Source of the DNA: Batillaria attramentaria
Taxonomy: Eukaryota; Mollusca; Gastropoda; Batillariidae
NCBI GenBank assembly: GCA_018292915.2
Contig: JACVVK020000216.1
Coordinates: 252,001 to 316,000 of the forward strand
Length of the DNA stretch: 64,000 nt
Direction: 5' to 3'
Position numbers and translations under genes: made by a program. Numbering within the stretch: the first letter of the stretch is position 1; each line of letters opens with the position of its first letter. The notes below the pieces were generated by a model that did no database searches, was not told the DNA's origin, and saw only the letters and a program-made list of their open reading frames with translations. This document shows, piece by piece, positions 54,369-64,000 of this stretch.

Positions 54369-55894
54369 AACCTTGACCCACACACACACACACAAACCTT
54401 GACAGCAATATTTACACATCTGGCCAAAGTCTGATGGAAAATTGGCACGCTGAGGCCCCAGACAAACCCAGGCCAACATAATTGTATCTTTCTGTAAATT
54501 ACTTTCTTCGTTATTCCAGAGAACTGAGTGACACTCTGCTATTGATTCATTGCTCATCTTGTTTCATGAAAGTAAAATTCTTCAAGGTCTGGAGTGTGTA
54601 TGCTTTGTTAGATTTTATGTGGAGCTTCGTTATTTCAGAGATTACATGACACCGGTCTGATTTACTGCTCTTTTGAACCAAGTTTTGATAAAATAAATAT
54701 TCTTGAAAACCTGGTATATTCGTTTTGTAAGAAGCAAATTCATCAGCCAACTTTGTCAGATAAATGTGTGTTTTCACTCTGGGAAAAAACAGCTGTGGAG
54801 GCTAACTTCAGCTGCCTTCAAACAAAGTCCAAGAACAACTGATCCACACTTGTTTCCGTGATTCTTTGCTCAATGACATACACATGGCGGTATCTTAAAG
54901 CTGCAAAATGTTGATCAATAGTTGCTTTACACTCAGAGCAATATCAACGTCAATGTGCGATGTGCAAGCTGTTGCACATTAACCAAGCAGATGCTCATCT
55001 GATTAGCTTCCTGTACAAAAATATCATGTGAATCTGTCCCACTTAGGTCTGCTCATGAATGGATGCAAACTCACAAAGTGAGAAAAACGAACAATGTATA
55101 TGTACTGAAAACTGTGCTGTATGAAATTAAATGTGCATGACTTGCAGCTGGCCAGCCCTACTCCATCAACACACATTTAGCATCACGTCAATTCTGATTG
55201 CTAAACAGATCAAGAGAAAATAAATTGCGACAAAACAAAACAAAAATTGTAGTAGTACCCATTTTGAGGGCAATGTTGACTAAACCTACTGTACCCACAC
55301 ATTCAAATGCAAACACTGAAGGAAAACGGAACAAAATGAAATAGCCTGAGTGCGTATTTCTCTAGAGTAACATAAAACTTCGGTGAACGGGAATTTGGGG
55401 GCCATTTCTCACTACATTCCTCTAGCATCTATAAACTAAAGGCCACAAAAATAAAGCGATGTAGAACAAAGAGAAAGTGACACTTGTGTAGACATTTCCT
55501 CTCCAAACAGCTCTTGCAACAGCTTGTGCGTAGGCACGGAAATAATGCAGACAAGTTTATACGCTAATGTAATGTTTTAGCTCTAAGTGACTGCGTTACA
55601 ACCCCAAGAAGTGCGCTAATACAATTCACCTTCACATTATTTCCCAAGGTCAAAAGACATTTCGTCATCTAAGTCCCAAATGCATACTAGAAAATGAGAG
55701 TGAACAGTACACCCACCAAGGATGCATTTTATACGTATTTAGTTAGCCTTTGACTTTGTGCATTGCTTACACCCCACACTCTTGAGCTGTACACATGCTC
55801 TGCTAAGAAACTGGAAACCAACCAGGGGGCATGAGATAAAAGCAAGTTCTCAAGAAAAATTAAATCAAAACAGAATTTTATCACTTTACCATGA

Positions 55895-55986
55895 TTAACT
55901 CTTTGACGACGGAGCACAATTTCTGACACACGATTTCCTATAGGAAATCGTGTGTCAGAAATTGTGCTCCGTCATCAAAGAGTTAA
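55895..55986. repeat. 92-bp palindrome, TTAA-ended (fold-back family F, copy 2)
   Basis: Arms of 46 bp with one mismatch, starting and ending TTAA, about 95 percent identical to the palindrome at 51843. Between the genes, 300 bp beyond the ankyrin stop codon. Confidence 0.95.
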
Positions 55987-56289
55987 AGGAAACACATTAC
56001 AGGCTCTCTTCAAAAGCAACATAAACCTCTCAACATTGCAGTCTTAAAATCTTGGCAGATCAACTTGACAAGAAAGAACCTCATACTCTTAAAACATACA
56101 TTACTAATGTAAAATAAGAATGCAGTATGCACCCACTGTTTTAGCTTCTTCAAATGGTGAATAATGCCTGGGAAGAATCAAACCATTACTATTCAGACAA
56201 GAGATGAAAGCGCATCCGAGACAGTTTGCAGCACACAAGCACTTCTTGAATGGAGAGCGAGATGCAGACGGACATCACTATCATTCACT

Positions 56290-56424
56290 TTAAACTTCAG
56301 TGTGGATAGACTGTCCGTTAACAGCAGGGATGGCTGTATCACTGGCATGTTTAAAGTTCTGGATGAACCGGGTGATGTAGTCATATCCTGCTTCTGCCGC
56401 GAGTTCTGCTGCAGTCTGACCCTC
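56290..56424 (-). CDS. ANKRD29: ankyrin gene terminal exon, C terminus HTEV
   Basis: 135 bp including the stop TAA, acceptor TTCGGCAG. It encodes EGQTAAELAAEAGYDYITRF, a degenerate capping repeat, and then a polar tail that ends GQSIHTEV. TEV at the C terminus fits the class I PDZ ligand pattern S/T-x-V. Confidence 0.85.
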   Translation of the reverse strand, partial: EGQTAAELAAEAGYDYITRFIQNFKHASDTAIPAVNGQSIHTEV

Positions 56425-59400
56425 CTGCCGAAAATGCAAATTATATGCAAATTATTTGAGGTCAAAGCAGTCTGCATACATAAAGACTATGCAACTGTAC
56501 AAGCAACAGTATTCAACACGGGGTTCAATTCACTGTGCTTGTTTGGAAGAGCAGAAACCAGCCTTGGGAGTGTCAGTTACTTAGCATTTCAAACTGGAAC
56601 CACTACTGTGTCATCATCATCATCAATTATAGACGCATTATCCCAAATATTTGGCTCAAAGTGCTGCGGTTAAACCCAACACGTGAATCACACACATTCT
56701 CTCGCACACTGGACATGAACACATGTCAATCACGTGGTGCAAAGTGCCAGCTCAGCAATTTAAGTTTTGGAATTTTAGAATTGCGTTTATTCAGATGACT
56801 GTTCGATGCATCAACTGCATCCCAGTTCATAATAAAATGCATGCAGCAGACTATCTCTAACAGCCTCCAATGCAGCTGCATCAGTATAGAAATAATAGAT
56901 ACATGTTGCTGGATCAATAATTAATGAAAGAAAGAAAAAAGCAGAGGTGTACTCCAACCTTGTTTTTAATATCAGGTGGGACACCAGCCTCCAATAGTTG
57001 TGAAAGGACCTTCAGATGTCCAAAGAGGGCCGCAGCATGTAATGCGGTCTCTCCATTCTGCAAACAGTCACACCACACAAGTTACAATAAGCGTCACGTG
57101 ATGACCACGGACAAACCCAAACCACCTCATATTGTATTTCACATAAGTGGTGAACTGTGAAAAATCAATACTGACTAGCTGATAAGTGCATGATGTGGAT
57201 GCATTATGACAGCACAGCTGTATACACAAAATATTCTGATCAGTGTTTCTCTGTGACACTATCCACGTTTCTGCTGAAATGGCAGTTTTACAGCACGCAT
57301 GACCCACCACCATACTTTAAGTACTGTTCAATTCAGCTTAAATCCCGCAAACTAAAATGTCAAGTGTGGCCTTAAGGCTTATGGTGACAACGGATGACAC
57401 ATTTAATCTGATCACGGAGAGAGAAAGCACGCACACACTGACGACAGACAAACACCAACCTTTAGCATTCCCAAGTTTGGTTTGTGTTTTAGCAGCTCCT
57501 CTACTACCTCAGCATGGCCCTTGTGACATGCTTTGAACAGTGCTGTTGCTCCGTCCTGAAACATAAGAAATCTATGAAACAAACAAGTTTGGTTTGTGTT
57601 TTAGCAGCTCCTCTACTACCTCAGCATGGCCCTTGTGACATGCTTTGAACAGTGCTGTTGCTCCGTCCTGAAACATAAGAAATCCATGAAACAAACAAGC
57701 ATGTCCTATAAAGTGAATCATGACACAAAAGGTACTGTTGATTCTAATTTTCAGGGCAGCACCAGAAAGCAGATTTTGTTTAAACACCTTCACTAGAACA
57801 GGCAAAGACATTTGTGGGTCAGTCTGAAATATGTAACTTACAGAAAGACTTTCTTTTTTTTCTTTTTTAACTGCATAAGCAAGTGACAAGCACCACTGAT
57901 AATGTGCATTTCTAACACTGAAGAAAAAATGTTAAGCTCTTACAGCACTTATATAACTTGGTTCAATGGCTTTGCCATGACCCCCAAACATTACGCATTA
58001 CTAAATTCTACAGAAATTCTGGAATACAATACAAAGTCATCAAAGAGCAGTACATTAATTAACAACAAACGGCTTCTTTCTCATCATACAGAAAAAAAAT
58101 AAGAAATACAGTACACGAAGAACGAAAGAACAAGACAGTGACGATCATCAGCTGTTACGACTGTACCTCTCTGACGGCATCCACCTCTGCTCCAGCATCG
58201 AGAAGTTCTCGTGCTACCTGTGAGTGACCCATCTGAGCAGCGATCCACAGTGCGCTAGCGTCATCCTGCAACAGAAGGACATCTGTGGTCTGAAAGCAGC
58301 TAGCAATCTCTTGGTACAGGGGCCATGCAGAGGATGATGTTTTTCCAAGGAGATATTTATTGTTACGTGTATGCAGTGCGACCAAACCAGCCATTTGCAA
58401 AGCTTAGCTGTAAACCATCTGTCAAGAGACTTGATCTCTACAGACATTTTTTTTTCTGAAGGAAATCAGAATATAGTCCAATCTATCTAGTCACTTCCCT
58501 AATTGAGGCCACCTGTGTCCACACGATCTTCTGTTACATGAATGGCCCTGTATATGACAGCCACCTGTCTAAGCCGGCCACATCTGTGGTTCAATTGCGC
58601 AGCCACCTTAAACAGATTTGGCAGTTTAAATTAAAAACAATCAAAGAAAATCACAAAGGAAGGTCTACTTGGCCCTGAAACATACCTTCCTTCTCAAGTT
58701 GACATCGGCTCCCTGAGATATCAAATATCGTAGCAACTTGCAATGACCATTCTGAGCCGCGATGAAAAGAGATGTTGCTCCATCCACCATCTGCACGTGT
58801 ATGTCCGCACCATGGGCAAGCAACTCTTCCACAACATCCTGATGGTTACACTGACAAGCGACGAACAGTGGTGTGCCACCATCCTGTGGGAGGGAACACA
58901 AAATTCAGTTTGTGAGTTGTCAGTATCACAACCAGGTTGTTGTAATCTGGAGTTAGCCGTTTCAATTTCACCAAAGCCTATCCTAAAGTGTGCTGATATT
59001 TGTATTCCTTTGCATGCATATAATTAGGTGTCACATGACATGAATGTACGGTACTGCCTCAGGACACTCGACACCGCGGTAGTCAGGATGACAGATCAGC
59101 TGAAGTACATTTTGACTCATGTCTTAGTCATGACAAAACAGAAAGTTAAAACTCTGCACATCTCCGGCCACTTTTCATCAACATCGCGAGCAGCCCAGGT
59201 AAATACATCAGTTGGCAAACATTATCTCAGGTTCCTCAAAATAAACGCAGACAGATCAATGGATCCATTAGGGTAAAGTGAAAACATGACATTTATCAAC
59301 TTACATAGCTAGCCACGTCAACAACAGCTCCGTTCTCCAAGAGAAGCTGCACAATTTCCAGAAAACCTCCCTGGGACGCAAAGAATAAGGCACAGGTTCC

Positions 59401-60058
59401 TGTCTGAAACAAACAATATCAGATGAATAAATGAATTATAGACATTTTTCAGCCCTTCCACAGAATTTACTTCCCTTGCCACTCTTTATTAATCGATTCT
59501 TCAGTGAGAGGGTAAAAGCTCAATTGCACGGTGCATCAAAACTCATTGTACAGCCTACAAATCAACATTACCATAATAATAATATGGCGCTGTAATCTAT
59601 TAATAAATAATAGTTCTAAGCGCTTTCAAATAGAGTAAGTGAAAAATAATCAAACAAATTAAAATATATATATACAAAACTATGCAGAGCCATCAGGTCC
59701 GGGCCTAGGCACAATGACACGCGCACACACACACACACACACACACAGACTGACACACACACACACACATGATGCTGAAAAGGGCTGAAAACAGACAGGT
59801 TGTAAGGTTTTTCTGGGAAGTTTCAAGGGAGGGTGACTGGGGGTGAGAATGAGGAAGGGAATTCCAGGCTAATCATCATTTTACAATACATGTATATTTT
59901 TTACCTTTGAGATAACTCACTCTCTCTCTCTCTTCAAATGAAAAACATCACTCACACAGCCCATCACTCAGCTGCCCAATCTGTCAATCAACATCACAAT
60001 ATTTCTAAACATAATTGTGCGGCCGAAACATGTACACTCTTACTGAGCCCGATAACAC

Positions 60059-60120
<62 letters not shown>

Positions 60121-60928
60121 AGTTCACGTTTACCCACACTGTGTAAAGCCGGACAACACCTGAGTACACCCAGACACTGTTACAACTTCTGCTGGCATCA
60201 TACAAAAGCACCGGCACCTCTGCAAGTGACGTTGAATTGCCCCATAAATTCCCCCCTGTTCCTGCTTGCCTACGTACTGTGCCAACTCTCACCGCCATAG
60301 TAATCGACATTATCTGAATCTGAACAGCTACAGAGCTGAATCCACTGTATTGAAAGGTCAAACGAGAGAAACGTGTTGTCGGTTCACTCTCTGCAAGCGA
60401 CTGGAAATGAAATGTCAGCGGTGCTGACTGAAGAAATGAAAAAAAGAAAACTGTCAGGGGAAAAAAGTGGCATGTTGTCAGCACGTGTGCCTCGTAATAA
60501 CCGGCAAACCGCACACGCCAATACAATGTTTTTGTTTTGAAACGCAAAACCACCTGCACAACACGTACTGTATTACATCTACGACCCAATAACACCTGAG
60601 CTATGTAAGAGCAACTCTCTTTCATGATTCCAGGGCAAAGAGAAACAACTTGCAAGGTTTGGAACTGGAGTTATTTCCCCCTTGTGAGGTGAGCTAGGTG
60701 GGGTCTGGTGGAAACAAAAGAGATGACGGTGACTGTGAGCGAAAGATAGGGCACTGCAGATGCCAGTGGGTAATGCCAATATTCTCTTACATTTACTTGA
60801 GTTCGGATTTTCTCAAAATCATGCCTTACCAGTCTCCTGGCATTGGGATCTGCACCGTTGTTGAGCAGCTCCTGAACACACTGCACATGGTTGTTGGCAG
60901 CAGCTAGGATCAGAGGCGTCGTCCCCTC
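56290..60928 (-). CDS. ANKRD29: ANKRD29-like ankyrin-repeat protein (7 exons; 5' exon(s) beyond window)
   Basis: Ankyrin repeats form protein-binding solenoids. Human ANKRD29 is a roughly 300-residue protein made almost only of repeats, and its cellular role is poorly known. Here seven minus-strand exons, all phase 0, encode seven consecutive repeats of 32-33 residues (one exon carries two) and a 44-residue C-terminal exon, 275 residues in all. Repeat-by-repeat order matches ANKRD29: a GTTPLILAA repeat, a TGTCALFFASQGG repeat, DGGTPLFVA, DGATSLFIAAQNGH, an ASALWIAAQMGHS repeat, DGATALFKACHKGH with LKHKPNLGMLK (human LKFSPTLGILK), then NGETALHAAALFGH. The protein ends HTEV, a class I PDZ ligand. 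The N-terminal cap and first repeat must lie right of 64000. One exon has a partial duplicate at 57584-57699. Confidence 0.9.
56959..57057 (-). CDS. ANKRD29: ankyrin exon: last repeat
   Basis: 99 bp, acceptor TTTGCAG and donor AAG|GTTGGA. It encodes NGETALHAAALFGHLKVLSQ to PPDIKNK, matching human NGTSALHAAVLSGNIKTVAL. Confidence 0.93.
57460..57555 (-). CDS. ANKRD29: ankyrin exon: repeat DGATALFKACHKGH
   Basis: 96 bp (32 residues), acceptor GTTTCAG and donor AAG|GTTGGT. It encodes DGATALFKACHKGHAEVVEE and LLKHKPNLGMLK. A 112-bp tandem duplicate of most of this exon with its acceptor lies immediately upstream in the transcript (57584-57699). Confidence 0.94.
57584..57699 (-). pseudogene. partial tandem copy of an ankyrin exon (acceptor kept, donor lost)
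   Basis: A 112-bp unit (57472-57583) is repeated at 57584-57699 with one clear difference (T/C at 57573/57685). The copy keeps the branch/acceptor region and 27 codons but lacks the donor. Read through, it ends in an in-frame TAG within ten codons. Its use would truncate the protein, so it must be skipped or retained only in nonproductive transcripts. Recent duplication or an assembly error are both possible. Confidence 0.85.
58167..58265 (-). CDS. ANKRD29: ankyrin exon: repeat with ALWIAAQMGHS
   Basis: 99 bp, acceptor GTTGCAG and donor GAG|GTACAG. It encodes DDASALWIAAQMGHSQVARE to AEVDAVRE. The ALWIAxQMGHS signature is nearly identical to human ANKRD29 (PLWIASQMGHSEVVR), the strongest single clue to the family. 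Confidence 0.95.
58686..58883 (-). CDS. ANKRD29: ankyrin exon: double repeat
   Basis: 198 bp, acceptor CCCACAG and donor AAG|GTATGT. Two full repeats: DGGTPLFVACQCNHQDVVEE to ADIHVQM, then DGATSLFIAAQNGHCKLLRY to ADVNLRRK. Human ANKRD29 has the same pair (DGGTALLAASQYGH / DGATALFLAAQGGY). Confidence 0.95.
59305..59403 (-). CDS. ANKRD29: ankyrin exon: repeat TGTCALFFASQGG
   Basis: 99 bp, acceptor GTTTCAG and donor TAT|GTAAGT. One complete repeat, TGTCALFFASQGGFLEIVQL and so on to VVDVASY. It was found from splice signals and phase; the human counterpart is TTALFFAAQQGH. Confidence 0.93.
59573..59642 (-). mobile_element. CR1/L2-like 3' tail fragment
   Basis: The minus strand reads GAAAGCGCTTAGAACTATTA, then GCGCCATATTATTATTATGG, the usual 3' end style of CR1/L2 elements (AAGCGCTTAGA ... 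GCGCTATATAAAT with a TTA-type tail). Confidence 0.45.
60063..60119. repeat. (CA)n microsatellite in ankyrin-gene intron
   Basis: About 56 bp of CA. Confidence 0.97.
60830..60928 (-). CDS. ANKRD29: ankyrin exon: first repeat in window
   Basis: 99 bp, acceptor GTTGCAG and donor CTG|GTAAGG. It encodes one repeat beginning EGTTPLILAAANNHVQCVQE and ending NNGADPNARRL. Equivalent to human HGTTLLMVAAYAGHIDCVRE. Confidence 0.93.
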
Positions 60929-62582
60929 CTGCAACACAAACACAAACCCACGTTCCTAAACCATTTGACACATTGATACTGGCGTCCTAGGTCACTTGTT
61001 TGACATGCTGCATGGACATGGCAGCTGCAAACATCCGTCCAAGGAAGTGCCACAGGAACAAGAACATACAAACAGCAGAAAAGGGAAGCAGGAAGATTTT
61101 CTGACGGGAAGTACTGATTTCGACCCAAAGAGGTCACAGAGAGAGCAGAAACATTCTTCCAATGAAGTTCCACATCTTATGAACATCTAAACAGACAGGA
61201 AAATGGCAAGCAGGAAGATTTTATGATGGTAATTAAGTACAGAAAGAGGCCCAAAGAGGTAGATCAGAGAGCAGAACCAAGCTGTCCCCAAGGAAACACC
61301 TCCCACCTCCTCCCCCCCCCCCCAAGCTGTCCCCAAGGAAACACCTCCTCCCCCCCCATCCCCCACCCCCAAAAAAAATCCAAAAAACAAACAAACAAAC
61401 AAAAACAAAAAACATCGCTCTTTCATGTGGGTCATATAACAAGTCAGAGTGAGCCAGGGTCTGGGGCAACACAGAAATAGTTTGCTCCATCCCCATCACA
61501 CCTACACCCCATGTCAAAGGGGTTCCTGTAAATCAACCAATCAAGTATGATGACAACTGACAATAACACAACTGAGAATGAGTGATTCTCACACCCAAAC
61601 CCAGCCAGTCACTGTGCACTAATACTCCAACAGACAAATCACATGTGAGGGAATCTTTCTCAGAGTATTCAAAGGTTCCCTGCCGGAACATCCTCTCTCT
61701 CTTCATTGTATCTGTATCCATGACAGGGGACTCTCGATTAGCTTGACAAGGCTGCCCTGTAATGGTAAAACACAGTTAATCCCTGACGTCATTTTGTGGA
61801 AAAAGACCACTACGTCAATGTCTTTCATCTTGAAATCGCCCCTTTTCCCATCCAATGACGTAATGGCCTTAAAGTGTTTTGCTATTGTACTGCAGAAAGA
61901 AATCAGACAGGTTGCCATGGAGAATCAGCGGCCGTGGCTATGGGCCTGTAGGCTACTTGTTAATTCAACCGCCACTACTAACCCAGGAGAAGTGAACTGT
62001 TGCCCACAGTAACAGAACCCAAACGACGCTGTGTCAGCCAGCAAGTACAATCAGATGTGCTCATTACCAACATTCCCACTCTCAGGCGACTATCACAGCA
62101 TCCAGTGCATGCAAGTTCTGTGGGTCGTAAGAACTCTAAACAAAACAACATAACAGCTCTATTTTTTACCGCCCCACAGGCGGTGGCTTCGTTGAGTAAT
62201 TTTTCCAGCTTGATCCAAGGGCACCACCCTCTCTGATGTGTATAGTTATACTGCGCGCCCAAAAGGTGACGAAAGGCGTTACGAAACTGCTAGGTGTCTA
62301 GAATCAGGGACTCTGGTGGCTGGCGCTGCCAGCACACCCAGGTCTGCAAGATACCCGAGCCGAAAATAAGTGATTCTCACACCCAAACACAGGTGTAGAT
62401 AAATATACAAAAAAAGTGTATGTACCTGGCACTCTCTGGGCGTCTCTTTCCAAATACATGTAACAGCTCCTCAGAGCGGGCGTGGGTCTTGCTGACATTG
62501 GGTCTCGGAAAATCTTACTATCATAGTTAATAAATAGTGACATGTCCATTTTATACTAGGGGATATTGTAAATGGTGTGTCA

Positions 62583-62651
<69 letters not shown>
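62583..62651. repeat. (TG)n microsatellite in ankyrin-gene intron
   Basis: About 68 bp of TG. Confidence 0.97.
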
Positions 62652-62653
<2 letters not shown>

Positions 62654-63778
62654 CTGTGGTTGTGGGGGTGGTCTCTGACTCCATGTGAAAAACAAAAACA
62701 AAAAACATGCATTGCCAAGCTAACTAAACTCAGCTGCAAAATTCTTTTTGCGTATTTATTTTGCTGGTATAAAACGCTGTCATTGAGACAGCACCCCCTA
62801 ATACTGTACATGTCTGCGGGAAATGTGGAAAAACTATCAACTACAGTCCTAAATCAAACCCAGTGGGTGCATTCACCTTGCCCGTGGTGATGCCTGCTGG
62901 GAGAAGCAATGACGATCAATGTCATAAGCAAGTGAAATACCGTTTAAAAAAAAAAAAAAAAACTTCTACATCTAGTTCAAGGTCGTTTTAGCCCATCGGT
63001 CAATGTGAAGTCTTCACCACACGTTGAAAATAAACTGCAAGATCCTGCTACTGTCACCCATAACCGCGATTATCAAGGTGATCTGAAATTAAATTATAGG
63101 TCACTGAATCCAACAACACATCAAAGAGAAACTCTGGATTGAAATTATCAGCCTTTGAGCTACGCCGAGGTTCAATTTGTAGGTTACTGTGTCTTGTAAC
63201 AGGCCACAGGCTTGCTCAATAAACTATCAAATGGTGTCCTCATAGACAGAATTATCCGAAAGGAGGGAGAGTGTGTAGCATTTAGTGACACAGTGGCAAA
63301 GCCTCGAGCAGACGTCTGCAAAGCAGATGTGTTATGCTAAGGGTGTCATCTTTTTTTTTCTATTTTTTTTTTTGGTAATTTAGACTAAAATCTGTACAAT
63401 TTGTGGTATGATTTTAAGTACTTCAGAGGAGGAAACACTTTTTGTTTTGGAGGAAAAGTTTTTGAATTAGACTAAAATCTGTACAATTTGGTGCGTTTTG
63501 GCATGATTTTAAGTGCTTCAGTTTCAATTTTTAGCCAAAGGTGAAAATTTGCTAAAAGGTGGAAGATTTTACGCTCTGATGTATTTAACGACCTTACTGT
63601 CAAACCTAAAACATTCATAGGGGAGCACTGCTTAGTACAGACTTTGATTCCTGACAACACAGAATACTACCAACTACATTATACTGTCCGCTGAGTATCC
63701 CCACACCCACCCTCCCCCACCAACCACTCTATCACACTCTCATTTGCCATTTTTCCTTGCACTTCTCTCAGCGATGTA

Positions 63779-63805
63779 AACCCCCCAAACACCCACCCAC
63801 CCTCT
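63779..63805 (+). mobile_element. SINE family A tail fragment
   Basis: AAACCCCCCAAACACCCACC matches the 3' tail of family A; the rest of the element is not present. It could also be simple C-rich sequence. Confidence 0.35.
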
Positions 63806-64000
63806 CAGCGATGTGCAGGTGAATTCAACATTAGCCCACCCATCCAACTATTATCTGGGATATGCACCACCCTTTTTTTTTTGCCAGCAACGTTTATTCC
63901 TTCTTTCTGTGAAAAAACGTGTTGCTCTTGGCAACAGGAACAAACGCACTGCAACAAGGCAATGGACAGACAACAGGATGCCCAGCTAAAGGTCTGTTTA

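Larger units (their letters stand above)
51982..55894. other. intergenic region between syntenin and the ankyrin gene
   Basis: Tail-to-tail spacer. Contains the GC-rich fragment at 52603, a (CT)n(CA)n run at 54329-54368 and poly-T runs. No coding frame is supported. Confidence 0.6.
60929..64000 (-). other. 5' intron of the ankyrin gene
   Basis: No ankyrin-like exon could be found here on the minus strand, so the first repeat and start codon are expected beyond 64000. It contains (TG)n at 62583, C-rich duplicated blocks at 61279-61355 and a SINE tail fragment. Confidence 0.6.

Noticed and set aside
56164..56673. 169-codon plus ORF at the ankyrin 3' end
   Set aside because: Antisense shadow of the terminal ankyrin exon; no splice or homology support.
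60062..60655. 197-codon minus ORF in the ankyrin intron
   Set aside because: One end is a translated CA repeat, the rest shows no domain, and it is not in phase-linked position with the ankyrin exons.

Overview
The window looks like animal nuclear DNA from a lophotrochozoan, most probably a marine gastropod mollusc. The genes have many small exons with GT-AG introns, and the introns are rich in (CA)n, poly-C/poly-G and tRNA-derived SINEs. No prokaryotic, viral or CRISPR features are visible. The organism call is an inference from gene structure and repeat style.

Three genes are supported. (1) A PHACTR-type phosphatase-and-actin regulator lies on the minus strand, from its start codon at 44396 to an exon ending at 735. 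Eleven exons join in perfect phase into 638 codons with four RPEL motifs; the last coding exon lies beyond the left edge. (2) Syntenin-1 (SDCBP) is complete on the plus strand: ATG at 45242, stop at 49157, 305 residues, two PDZ domains, a 5' non-coding exon and a 3'UTR of about 2.2 kb. (3) An ANKRD29-like ankyrin-repeat protein lies on the minus strand from 60928 to 56290. Seven exons carry the last seven repeats and the C terminus; the first coding exon(s) lie beyond the right edge.

PHACTR and syntenin are head to head across only a few hundred bases. That interval holds a CRE-like octamer and a TATA/Inr pair that fits syntenin. Syntenin and the ankyrin gene are tail to tail. All three products belong to cytoskeleton, membrane or scaffold biology: actin and PP1 binding, PDZ scaffolding, and an ankyrin protein that ends in a class I PDZ ligand. 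Nothing in the sequence shows that they act in one pathway.

The two largest PHACTR introns (20 kb and 15 kb) hold three candidate alternative first exons. Each ends in a lysine codon plus a phase-1 AAAG|GT donor, so each can join the main reading frame. One encodes MGGCFCSK, a plausible N-myristoylation and palmitoylation signal, and would give an isoform without the N-terminal RPEL and basic region.

The rest is repeat-rich: at least five copies of one tRNA-derived SINE, a second SINE whose head sits 28 bp from a PHACTR splice donor, and a third tRNA-like head whose first 19 bases appear to have seeded a minisatellite. There are also near-perfect palindromes (two from one family), a probable MITE, LINE-like 3' tails, several minisatellites, and a 112-bp tandem duplication that copies part of an ankyrin exon.
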